Made by a program: the position numbers and the translations under genes. Of a stretch of 64,000 nt of DNA, positions 35,792 to 44,062 are shown piece by piece. This stretch comes from CAZEAC01 sp964510065. GTDB lineage: Bacteria; Bdellovibrionota_C; UBA2361; CAIXSY01. The notes beneath the pieces are model-generated. The model did no database searches, was not told the DNA's origin, and saw only the letters and a list, made by a program, of their open reading frames with translations. Numbering within the stretch: the stretch's first letter is position 1; every line of letters starts with the position of its first letter. Location of the stretch: the NCBI GenBank assembly GCA_964510065.1, contig CAZEAC010000018.1, forward strand, positions 1-64,000, given 5' to 3'.

Positions 35792-38083
35792 ATGCGAAGG
35801 CAAACCGGATCCTCCCTTATTGAACAAACAGTGGTACTTTTTGGTGTTGCGGCACTGCTGGTAGGTCTCTTTGATATCAGCAAAATAATTCAAGGCTACG
35901 TTGCGGTACGTGAAGGGGTTGCAAGCACGATTCGCTGCTTGTACACGGCTGATGGCGACTGTCGTGTCAATCCCGCGGATGAGCCGCCGCGAGATCGGCG
36001 GGTATTTGATTATCAGCGGGTCACGCCAAAGTATCTCTATGAGGTCGAAAGGTTTCGCTATACCGCACTGGGAAGCTGGGTAGAAGCACCAGAATTTAGT
36101 CAGCAGGCAAACGCAACCGTGCTTGATTCTGTGAGCTACGATCTTCCGGGCGAGCATTATGTACAGGTAGCCAATGACTTCGGCGACGCGCCATTACGCT
36201 ACGTCTCGCGGCGAGACCTCAGACTAATCGGCACAAATTCCAAGGAAGCGAGCTATCGCTATGAAGATGGAAGCGTGCCTAATGGCGCTGAGCGTAAAAC
36301 GATCTCGCTTTCAAGTATCAACCTTTCTCTTTCGAATCGCTCTGTCGACAGTCCTTCCTTTAGTCTTACCAAACCAAACCTGGATCCAAACCTGCCCTGT
36401 CTAATTTTTCCAGATGCTGGCAGTCCGCAAATCGCTCGGCATTGCGAAGAAAGCTGGCCTAACAATTGGACCAATGGCCACAGCTTCGGCAGTCCGGAAG
36501 GCGCAACGTGGCAAACATCAGAGGTGCCCATTGGTGAAGAGCTTTCTAATGGCACCTTCGTGGTGCTTCAGATTAACGGCCGGTCACGCGGGAACGGCTC
36601 GGACAGATCCGCGACAGTAAGCATTCAAATTTTTGAGGAGACCAGACCCAATAGTAACAGTTGGCGACATGCCTACTCTTTGGGCGGTCAACAAATTGAA
36701 AACACTTCCGAGCAAAGAAATTTTTACCCGCGTGGCGCCGCCGCCGAATGGGTCAAAGGGCTCGAGGACACGAGCCCAAACGAGTTTCGCTATTATCAGG
36801 CGATTCGCTTACTCTATGACAGGCGCTATCGAGTTAGATTTGAACTGGAGTCGCCTGGCGGAACTACTCCTGAGATTGGTTGGCAGGGATCAGAACTGCT
36901 GATCTTTCGGCCACGCTACAGTGATAGCTCATTGTCAATAAATTGCGGCGATCCCTGCATGGAGCAGTGCGCCCCTCAAAACACAGTACTTCCTGCGGAT
37001 GTCGTTGCGACTCTGATCCGCTCGAAACTCGACAGTAGCTCAAATTACGATTATGGCTGTCAGGCCAGCGCTCCTCAAGTCGATCAGCATACATTCACTA
37101 CTTCCTCACGCTGCGAGCCCACATTGCTCAAAATCGGCGACTGCATTCGAAGCTCTCCGGAAAAAAGCTGCCCGACAAATTTCGGCGTGTCCAACCCTGC
37201 CGACCGAAACGCACTGCGCGGGATCTGCCCCGCGGAATCCGGCGCCATCGCCGGGAGTGAGCGTTGGCGGCTTTCCAAAAAGCAGCTTGCTTCAAAACGC
37301 TGGGCTCCCAATTCTTGCGACGAGCCTTCGCCGCCTGATCCTGACGACTGGAAAAGTTATTCTGCACTCAATGTTTCGGCGATTGAAATAATTGGAAGCC
37401 GTGCTGTTGCGGCAGACCCGCAAACTCATTTCAGCTGTGCCGGCTTCTCCTTTCGAGAAATGTCCTTTTCAGAAGATTGCCGGGATTCGCGAGGTAATCC
37501 ACTAGGCACCCTATTCGGTGAATTTATTCCGGCGCTATCCAATCCGGCGGACCAGCTTCGGTTCCAGGCGCTTCTTTGTGGCATGCCAGGCGTGGCTTCG
37601 TTCTCAGTCGATAGCGAAAAAATTACCACGCTCGTCGAAAGTGCTCCGCAGAATGAATCCTACCGTATGATCGTCTCCGACGTCGCGGCCACAGAGATAA
37701 TTCCCGGCGGCCCATTTCCCGAAGGCACTTTGCCGGGTCAATGTCGTAGCACAGGCAGCAGCTGCGAAGCACTCTTCCGTGGATTTCAAAGATTCGTGCC
37801 GGACTCTCACCCCAATGAACGCCAGGATATTGAAATTCAGAAAGCCGTTACACGTGGAAGCTCAAGATCCAAGTCGATCTATCCCTTTGCCCATATATGT
37901 GCGGATAACAGCGCGACGCACTGTCAAACCTTTAATGTTGAACAAAATGATGATGCGCTGATTACCGTGCGAAGCTCTCTTCGAGTGCCGCTCACCCTGC
38001 TGAGCTTATTTCGGGGCGATCCAACGCTCAATCTCGAATACTCACAAAGTAGGAGATGGGAAGGTGAGTATGCAGGACAATGA
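35792..38083 (+). CDS. Giant TadE-like exported protein, 763 aa
   Basis: The N-terminus SSLIEQTVVLFGVAALLVGLFDISKIIQGYVAVREG looks like a TadE pseudopilin: a polar lead with an acidic Glu followed by a hydrophobic helix. The C-terminus (ALITVRSSLRVPLTLLSLF to SRRWE) also resembles the end of TadE. About 650 residues lie between them, with many cysteines (CGDPC, CAPQN, CRST and others) that probably form disulphides outside the membrane. No tad secretion genes are nearby. The start at 35792 has GGAG upstream, preferred over the in-frame GTG at 35783. A GT39-like gene follows after 6 bp. Confidence 0.7.
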   Translation: MRRQTGSSLIEQTVVLFGVAALLVGLFDISKIIQGYVAVREGVASTIRCLYTADGDCRVNPADEPPRDRRVFDYQRVTPKYLYEVERFRYTALGSWVEAPEFSQQANATVLDSVSYDLPGEHYVQVANDFGDAPLRYVSRRDLRLIGTNSKEASYRYEDGSVPNGAERKTISLSSINLSLSNRSVDSPSFSLTKPNLDPNLPCLIFPDAGSPQIARHCEESWPNNWTNGHSFGSPEGATWQTSEVPIGEELSNGTFVVLQINGRSRGNGSDRSATVSIQIFEETRPNSNSWRHAYSLGGQQIENTSEQRNFYPRGAAAEWVKGLEDTSPNEFRYYQAIRLLYDRRYRVRFELESPGGTTPEIGWQGSELLIFRPRYSDSSLSINCGDPCMEQCAPQNTVLPADVVATLIRSKLDSSSNYDYGCQASAPQVDQHTFTTSSRCEPTLLKIGDCIRSSPEKSCPTNFGVSNPADRNALRGICPAESGAIAGSERWRLSKKQLASKRWAPNSCDEPSPPDPDDWKSYSALNVSAIEIIGSRAVAADPQTHFSCAGFSFREMSFSEDCRDSRGNPLGTLFGEFIPALSNPADQLRFQALLCGMPGVASFSVDSEKITTLVESAPQNESYRMIVSDVAATEIIPGGPFPEGTLPGQCRSTGSSCEALFRGFQRFVPDSHPNERQDIEIQKAVTRGSSRSKSIYPFAHICADNSATHCQTFNVEQNDDALITVRSSLRVPLTLLSLFRGDPTLNLEYSQSRRWEGEYAGQ

Positions 38084-38089
38084 GGAGTA

Positions 38090-39598
38090 ATGGCTTCGCG
38101 TAGCCATGCCAGGGGATTACCGCGCTCTTCCTTAGAAGCGCAAGTCGCGGTATTATCCGCCGCTATGTCTGGACGTGCGGTATTTGGTGGATTTGGAGCT
38201 CTGCTTATTGCGGGCTGTTTGCTCGCGCGATTATTGACGCTCGGTTCCCCCGCGCTTATCGACCCGAGCGAGTCTCGCTTCGCCGTTGCAGCAATGCAAA
38301 TGTTCGAAAGTGGTGATTACATTACGCCGAAAATTTTCATTAACTCGGACGATTCTCAACCGTACCTTGCAAAGCCGCCACTCGCTCCCTGGTCGGCCGC
38401 CTTCGCGGTGAGCATCCTGGGACCAAGCGAATTTGCGCTTCGACTTCCTTCTTTTCTTGCAAATCTCTTAGTCGTGGGCTGTCTCGCGCTTTGCGCCTTG
38501 AAGTTTTTCGGCAAATCGGAAGCGGTGGTCGCTCCTCTTATATTTCTTAGTACAGGCGGAATTTTCCTCTTTGCTTTTTCATCACTTACCGATCCGCTTG
38601 TTTTGGGTTGCTATACCGCTGCAATGCTTGGCTATCTATTATCGCGCGAGAGCAAGACATGGGGACATCTCACCTTTGCAGCCCTCGGGCTCGGCATGCT
38701 TGCAAAAGGTCCAGTCGTTATCGTGCTCGTCGGCATTGCGATGCTCATTGACTGCTTACTTAAACGCTCGCTAAGGCCTCTTGGGACACTCCCTTGGGTG
38801 AGCGGCCTGGTGATATTTCTTTTACTTTGGACCCCTTGGTACTTAGTGGCCGAGCGCGAGAACCCTGGATTTCTTGAATACTATTTTTTCCACGAGAACT
38901 TTTTGCGCTACCTCGTTGAAGATTTCGGAAATCAGTATGGAACTTCTCACGTGCATACCCGTGGAATGATCTGGCTTATGTATCTCGGTGTACTGTGCCC
39001 ATGGACTCTGCTCCTTCCAAGTGTCTCAAAATCCCTTTATAGAGATCCACTTGCGCGCGTTGAACTCAAGAAGGATGCCACGTTTATTTCCCTGCTCGCG
39101 TTTGCGCTTTCGCCGCTTATTTTCTTCACCTTCGCACGGCAAATTATAGCAACGTACTGCTTCCCTGCTATCGCGCCAAGCGCGCTCGCCCTCGCGGTCA
39201 TACTCCGAAGAATCTGGTCAGCGGAGCGATTTAAAAAACTCGTACCTGCGGCGGCAATGTTTTGCATGACCTATGGGGCAATGCTCATGCTCACTGCTCC
39301 GGAAATCAGCGCCCGACGATCAGCACGAACGGTATTGGAATATGCCCGCGAAGGTGGAATCAGTCGAATCGGAATATATCGTCAAAGTCCGCACTCGATT
39401 CACTTCTACAAGGACGTTCCCGAATTCAGCTCTATCTCCATTGCATCAGCATTGAGCGTTGACAAAGCTCTCGCGGAGAAATTCGAAGTTCTTGCAGTAA
39501 AAAGGAGCGATCTATTCAGGATCGGCACGGAAGAATCAGCTCACCTAAAGAAACGCGGCGACCTGGGATCGTGGGTTTTCTTTACTCTTGTTAGTTAA
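38090..39598 (+). CDS. GT39/ArnT-like membrane glycosyltransferase
   Basis: The 502-residue polytopic protein has about ten hydrophobic segments. The family pattern of PMT_2/ArnT enzymes is present: DPSESRFAVAAMQMFESGDYITPKI with the acidic catalytic loop, then KPPLAPWSAAF, TWGHLTFAALGLGMLAKGPV and FFHENFLRYL. Such enzymes transfer sugars from polyprenyl-phosphate donors to lipids or proteins at the periplasmic face. Acceptor and sugar are unknown. The gene sits 6 bp after the TadE-like gene, so it may glycosylate that exported protein (inference from proximity). Confidence 0.87.
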   Translation: MASRSHARGLPRSSLEAQVAVLSAAMSGRAVFGGFGALLIAGCLLARLLTLGSPALIDPSESRFAVAAMQMFESGDYITPKIFINSDDSQPYLAKPPLAPWSAAFAVSILGPSEFALRLPSFLANLLVVGCLALCALKFFGKSEAVVAPLIFLSTGGIFLFAFSSLTDPLVLGCYTAAMLGYLLSRESKTWGHLTFAALGLGMLAKGPVVIVLVGIAMLIDCLLKRSLRPLGTLPWVSGLVIFLLLWTPWYLVAERENPGFLEYYFFHENFLRYLVEDFGNQYGTSHVHTRGMIWLMYLGVLCPWTLLLPSVSKSLYRDPLARVELKKDATFISLLAFALSPLIFFTFARQIIATYCFPAIAPSALALAVILRRIWSAERFKKLVPAAAMFCMTYGAMLMLTAPEISARRSARTVLEYAREGGISRIGIYRQSPHSIHFYKDVPEFSSISIASALSVDKALAEKFEVLAVKRSDLFRIGTEESAHLKKRGDLGSWVFFTLVS

Positions 39599-39632
39599 CC
39601 CTCATTTCTCACGCTCCGCGTTCGAAATTCGG

Positions 39633-39655
39633 CGCGCTGCGAACGGCGCAGCGCG
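39633..39655 (+). terminator. Hairpin after the GT39-like gene
   Basis: A perfect 9-bp GC-rich stem (CGCGCTGCG/CGCAGCGCG) with a 5-nt loop lies 34 bp after the stop codon. There is no T-run, so this is at best a factor-assisted terminator. Confidence 0.4.
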
Positions 39656-40005
39656 TGCACCTTAAGCAGAAAAAGATGAAAGAGGCGTAAATACAAGGCA
39701 GCCAGACACCGTCGAATACTGTAGAAATTGATTGCGAGAAAAACTTTTACGGAATTCAAGTCGACTGGCTACGACAGAGCGTAATCGGCAAGGCAGAGCA
39801 TCTGTTGAAAGGGACAAATCCTCGCTTTGTCGTCACTTCGCTCGAACGCGCTGCATGCCACGCCCTGGAACTCTATGAGCAATGCTACTGCAAACGGGGA
39901 GAGATGGAGAATTGTATCAAAGAGCAATTTCAGCTTTTACACTTGTGGCTTCTGCGCATTCGTATTCTTTCACCTTGCTTCACATCTTTTTCGACTTTTA
40001 GGTGC

Positions 40006-40030
40006 ACGCGGAGCGCGAAACGCTCCGCGT
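40006..40030 (-). terminator. Hairpin after the helicase operon
   Basis: A perfect 10-bp stem (ACGCGGAGCG/CGCTCCGCGT) with loop CGAAA lies 30 bp beyond the end of the helicase C-terminal gene on the minus strand. It is the likely end of the five-gene operon, although no uridine tract follows. Confidence 0.45.
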
Positions 40031-40060
40031 CCTGATTCTCAGGAGCACCAACACGAAATG

Positions 40061-41473
40061 CTACGCCACGATTACATTTTCAGAAAGCGGTGGCTTGAGC
40101 AGCTTTGTTCGGACAGACTGCGCCTTGGCAGCAAGCTCTGTATGCGTCTCATAGAGCCGTGCAATCTGATTCAAATGATCAGCAGTTTGGGTGACCAAGC
40201 GCGCCACGTCCCCTTCGGCGACGCCACCGAGACGAAGTAATCCTGAAAACTCAGCCCAGCTCTCTGATTCCAGCCAGGTAAGAATAGTTACGGCAGCGTC
40301 AGGGACCACCGCGATTTCCTGAGTGGCGGGATTTTGATAGGCCGTTCGAACTCGCTCCAGGATTCTCTGCAATGAGGCAAAGTACTCTTTCTTAAGGGGG
40401 TTTTTTCGAATAGAGAGGTAGGCGCGATGCGGATCGCCGGCCAAACAACCTACAAGCGCGGCAAGCTCTTCCTCGCCGAGATCGGTCAAAAGATGGGTAT
40501 CAATTGCTTCGCCAAGCTCGAGCACAAGGCTTGTGCAGAGATTCGCAGCCCAAAGCCCCTTCTGAGTTAATCCGCGCTCCTCGACATACCCTAACGCTTG
40601 CAAACCGCGAAAAGACTGTTCAAGCAGACTAAGCTGCCGATTTTCGACTTCATCGGCATCACGAAGCTTTCGACGAATTCTCTTGTCATGCTTCTTACGT
40701 TGCTCGTCTCGTTGTTCATGGCCTTCTCCACGGTGTTGCTCTTTATCGGCTTCCGCACGCAGTTCCTTGGCCATTTTTCGATCAAGAAATGCGGCAAGGC
40801 TCTTCCCGACAGTATAGCGCAGATCGTCAACATTTCGATGTTTCAAAAGATTCAGCACAGTCGAGGGCGCGGCAAAATACGCCGAACGAAGTGGCTCAGG
40901 GGGACGCCTCGTCACTTCAAAGAGCACCCGCGCATCAGAATAGACACTTGGCGCGATTAAACAGATACCCACCGCATCCTTGCCCCGGCGCCCTGCTCGC
41001 CCGGACATCTGCTGGAATTCAGAGGAAGTTAAAACGTTAAAGCCTTCGGACCCGCGTTTACTATGCGCCGTGATAACAACCGTGCGTGCAGGAAAATCAA
41101 CACCGGCTGCCACCGTGCCTGTAGCGATTAAAAGGCGCAGCACTCCACGAGTCATAAGCTCTTCCAAGAGCAAACGCCACATGAGCAGCTGTCCCGCATG
41201 ATGCGCTCCGACTGCGCTACTAATGAGCGCCTGATAATGCGGGTGCTGAAGCACGACGTCGCGCTCCATCTGATACTTAGTCATCGCCGTTTCAATTTCG
41301 GCAATGAGGCGCTGCTGCGCCTCGGGCGCGAGCTTGCCACCGCGAGCTTGTGCCAATTTTTCAATATCGTTATCGCATTGTCGCCGCGAAGTTCGAAAAA
41401 GTATTGCCGGCAGGAGATTGTTTTGTCCAAGCTCGCTCAAGACTTTGTGAACTGGAAATTCGCCAAAAATCAT
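40061..41473 (-). CDS. Ski2-like helicase, C-terminal half (RecA2 and accessory domains)
   Basis: The 470-residue protein starts inside what is normally one Ski2/Mtr4-like polypeptide. The second RecA domain shows LLPAILFRTSRRQCD, VGAHHAGQ, GTVAAGVDFPARTVV and the arginine-finger motif QMSGRAGRRG. A charged helical linker (around EADKEQHRGEGHEQRDEQRKKHDKR) and a helical C-terminal domain follow. The ATG overlaps the stop codon of the N-terminal half in ATGA, after a G-rich run. The break falls in the natural linker between RecA domains, so both halves look complete and could assemble. A programmed or sequencing frameshift is the alternative. Confidence 0.85.
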   Translation of the reverse strand: MIFGEFPVHKVLSELGQNNLLPAILFRTSRRQCDNDIEKLAQARGGKLAPEAQQRLIAEIETAMTKYQMERDVVLQHPHYQALISSAVGAHHAGQLLMWRLLLEELMTRGVLRLLIATGTVAAGVDFPARTVVITAHSKRGSEGFNVLTSSEFQQMSGRAGRRGKDAVGICLIAPSVYSDARVLFEVTRRPPEPLRSAYFAAPSTVLNLLKHRNVDDLRYTVGKSLAAFLDRKMAKELRAEADKEQHRGEGHEQRDEQRKKHDKRIRRKLRDADEVENRQLSLLEQSFRGLQALGYVEERGLTQKGLWAANLCTSLVLELGEAIDTHLLTDLGEEELAALVGCLAGDPHRAYLSIRKNPLKKEYFASLQRILERVRTAYQNPATQEIAVVPDAAVTILTWLESESWAEFSGLLRLGGVAEGDVARLVTQTADHLNQIARLYETHTELAAKAQSVRTKLLKPPLSENVIVA

Positions 41474-42270
41474 CGGCGCCCCCTGCCCCCACGTCTACGG
41501 CGCATGCGCGGTGCCCCCTCAAAACGCCGCCCTCGAAGCCTCATCCCCGAGGAATCAAGGCCCATATTGCCGTAGAAGCGCAGCACTTCTCGAAACACTC
41601 CGCCACGCTCATCGGCAAGCGGCATGACACCAAGCTCGGGATGAAGGAATCCATAGCGCAGCTCGACAGGGCGATCCTTCTTGGTTACCACCTGGCAAGG
41701 CTGCCCGCGAACTTCTTCAATCCACGCCGCGATTTCGCTAGCATTGGAAATCGAAGCCGAAAGCATTAGCAACGCTGTTGAGCGCGGAGTCAGAATGATG
41801 CTTTCTTCCCATACCGGTCCACGCTGCGGATCGGCGATGAAATGAACTTCATCCAAAACTACCACCGAATAACGTTCAGAAGACCGGTACAATTCATTTC
41901 GATAAATTTCCGTAGTTGCCACCACAACATCCGCATTCCCCTCTATTTTTCTATCGCCGGTAAGAATACCAACGTTAAACTCGGGTTCGAATTTTTGCTT
42001 GAGTTCGCTGTACTTTGTGTTCGACAGTGCTTTTAGTGGCGTGGTGTACACGGCCTTTTTACCAAGAAGAAGCGTGGCGCGAATTGCCTCCAAGGCAATA
42101 TACGTCTTGCCCGACCCAGTCGGCGCGACCACCAAGGTATCTTTGCCATCGACGACATTCGCAATTGCTTCCTTTTGAAATTGGTCTATTTCGAAAACGC
42201 CCTGCGGCGGAACGCCAATTCCCGAAAGGAACCGTTGTCGCTCATCATCAAGAAAATGTCTCTTACTCAT
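41470..42270 (-). CDS. Ski2-like helicase, N-terminal half (RecA1 domain)
   Basis: The 266-residue protein holds the first RecA domain of a Ski2-like ATP-dependent RNA helicase: FQKEAIANVVDGKDTLVVAPTGSGKTYIALEA (motif I), TTPLKALSN (Ia), the DEVH box in VVLDEVHFIAD, and LSASISN (motif III). It ends in an Arg/Gly-rich tail (MRRRRGGRGRR) and stops with TGA overlapping the next ATG. It cannot be an active helicase alone, since the second ATP-site half is in the downstream gene. It overlaps the MlaF-like gene by 4 bp. Confidence 0.85.
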   Translation of the reverse strand: MSKRHFLDDERQRFLSGIGVPPQGVFEIDQFQKEAIANVVDGKDTLVVAPTGSGKTYIALEAIRATLLLGKKAVYTTPLKALSNTKYSELKQKFEPEFNVGILTGDRKIEGNADVVVATTEIYRNELYRSSERYSVVVLDEVHFIADPQRGPVWEESIILTPRSTALLMLSASISNASEIAAWIEEVRGQPCQVVTKKDRPVELRYGFLHPELGVMPLADERGGVFREVLRFYGNMGLDSSGMRLRGRRFEGAPRMRRRRGGRGRR

Positions 42271-43013
42271 GGTGAAATCTCAGCTGGCGGCACAGGAACG
42301 AGGTCGTAACGACACGAAACAAATTCACGAACTGATTGCGGCGCATCTTGCCCAATCTGCGCTACGGAACCCGAAAATGCCACTACTCCCTGAAAAAGTG
42401 CCACAATCTGCTGCACCACCGGCAGCAGTCGACGCAAGTCATGGCTCACTATGAGCGTCGTTGGTTTATATTCTTTATGCATTTCGACGATCAGCTCCAT
42501 TATCACACTACTTGCCACGGGGTCGAGGCCGCTGGTCGGATCATCAAGAAGAAGTAATTTAGGGCGTGCTACCACCGCTCGCGCGAGTGATGCGCGTCGG
42601 CGCATACCGCCACTAATCTGCGCGGGAAACTTAAACGCGGCTCGAGTAAGTCCAACACGAGCCAAAACTGCACTGACTCTTTCCACTACTTCGTCGCGCA
42701 GCGATCCCGCGATTAGATTGGAAGCAAGTCGACCGCCAACAAGTGAAAAGGCGACATTGTCAAATACTGTCATTGAGTCGAATAGTGCGCCCTCTTGAAA
42801 CATCAAACTTCTTTCGTGATCCGAGCTAAGGCCATGACTGATCGTCCCAGAGCCGGCGCGTCCTACACCACCAATTATTTTCAGCAGCACGCTCTTTCCG
42901 CCACCGCTTGGACCAATCAGACCGGCGAGCGTTTGCGACTCGAGTGCAAAGCTCACACCTTGCAACACCTGCTTTCGCCCGAACGATCGGCAAATATCTT
43001 GGACCCGAAGCAC
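42267..43013 (-). CDS. MlaF-like ABC transporter ATPase
   Basis: The 248-residue ATPase has Walker A GPSGGGKSVLLK, a Q-loop in MFQEGALFDSMTVFDNVAF, the ABC signature ISGGMRRRASLARAVVARP, Walker B LLLLDDPTSGLDP and the H-loop SHD. The FQEGALFDSMTVxxNVAF stretch and signature identify the MlaF/Mkl class, which powers phospholipid or lipid transport through MCE systems. No MlaE permease or MCE protein is adjacent. The start is GTG, sharing one base with the preceding dus TAG stop codon. Confidence 0.88.
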   Translation of the reverse strand: MLRVQDICRSFGRKQVLQGVSFALESQTLAGLIGPSGGGKSVLLKIIGGVGRAGSGTISHGLSSDHERSLMFQEGALFDSMTVFDNVAFSLVGGRLASNLIAGSLRDEVVERVSAVLARVGLTRAAFKFPAQISGGMRRRASLARAVVARPKLLLLDDPTSGLDPVASSVIMELIVEMHKEYKPTTLIVSHDLRRLLPVVQQIVALFQGVVAFSGSVAQIGQDAPQSVREFVSCRYDLVPVPPAEISP

Positions 43014-44059
43014 TAGCTCGATACCTCCTCGACACTACAGCTCACTACCGACTTCTGCGCCAAATCATCGTCGCATATTTCGACTGGACTGGGCCAGTTC
43101 CCTCCTTGGTCCTTAATGCGACCTAGCACCTCGCCAAACTGGCCCATAGAGGGCACCCGACATAGCTCACGGCGCCAGGCATGCCCACGGCACATCTGCG
43201 AGACAAGCTGCTTTAGCTTGCCAATGGTGGCGTGCGGCGGAAACTGCATTTCCAAGAGTTCGCGATAACGCTCAAGTATCGAAATAAGTAGCATTGGCTC
43301 TTTCTTCAAGTCTCGGCGGGTCCCTTCAAAAATCTCTGAAAAGATAAACGGGTTTTGAAGCGCGCCGCGTCCAATAAAAAGCCCGGCTACTCCCAATTTC
43401 ATTCTGGCAGCGGCACTCGCTGCGTCAACTACATCGCCACTCCCTAGTACCGGAATCTTTACCGCGCCAGCGACTTCAGCTACCAGATTCCAATCAGCAT
43501 CGCCTCGATAGAGCTGCGCGCGTGTGCGACCATGAACTGCGATAGCATCAACCCCTTCGCTTTGGGCAAGCGTCGCGATTTCCAGGGCGTTGCGCGAAGT
43601 ATCGTCCCATCCGGCCCGAATCTTTATGGTCAATGGCACTTGAAGCACCGCCCGCACCTCACGTATGATTTTGGCCAAATGTTGCGGCTGACGCATTAAC
43701 TCGCAACCTCCCCCTTTTCGCACAACTTTCGGCGCCGGACATCCGCAATTAATATCGACAAGATCAACGCCAGCGTCTTGGCACATCAGCGCTGCATCGC
43801 GCATGCGAATCGGATCGTATCCGAAAATCTGAATCGCGAACGGCCGCTCGGAAGGATCAAAACGCATCATTGCAAGTGTTCGAGGTACTCGACGGGTCAT
43901 TGCCTCGACGGAGATAAATTCAGAAACAAGCAGCCCAAGCGCGCGCGGATTAAGTTCGCAAATTAGACGGCGGAACGCTGATGTGGTGACTCCGCTCATT
44001 GGTGAAAGCACCAGCGGAGGCGAAACTTCGAGAGTCCTTATCTTGTAAGGCAGAAACAC
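43013..44059 (-). CDS. dusB: tRNA-dihydrouridine synthase
   Basis: The 348-residue flavoenzyme reduces uridines in the tRNA D-loop with FMN and NADPH. It has LSPMSGVTTSAFRRL at the N-terminus and the DINCGCPAPKVVRKGGGCELM motif with catalytic Cys. Also present are TIKIRAGWDD, AIAVHGRTRAQLYRGDADW and an FMN-phosphate site in VLGSGDVVDAASA, then GLFIGRGALQNPFIF. These fit DusB most closely. It lies 3 bp after the hybrid histidine kinase gene. The last 40 or so residues are an unusual tail. Confidence 0.9.
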   Translation of the reverse strand: MFLPYKIRTLEVSPPLVLSPMSGVTTSAFRRLICELNPRALGLLVSEFISVEAMTRRVPRTLAMMRFDPSERPFAIQIFGYDPIRMRDAALMCQDAGVDLVDINCGCPAPKVVRKGGGCELMRQPQHLAKIIREVRAVLQVPLTIKIRAGWDDTSRNALEIATLAQSEGVDAIAVHGRTRAQLYRGDADWNLVAEVAGAVKIPVLGSGDVVDAASAAARMKLGVAGLFIGRGALQNPFIFSEIFEGTRRDLKKEPMLLISILERYRELLEMQFPPHATIGKLKQLVSQMCRGHAWRRELCRVPSMGQFGEVLGRIKDQGGNWPSPVEICDDDLAQKSVVSCSVEEVSS

Positions 44060-44062
44060 CGC

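Larger units (their letters stand above)
39599..40060. other. Intergenic region between convergent operons
   Basis: These 462 bp lie between the stop codons of the GT39-like gene and the helicase C-terminal gene. Apart from two GC-rich hairpins (39633-39655 and 40006-40030) I see no gene or repeat. Open frames here lack start signals and resemble no known protein. Confidence 0.55.
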
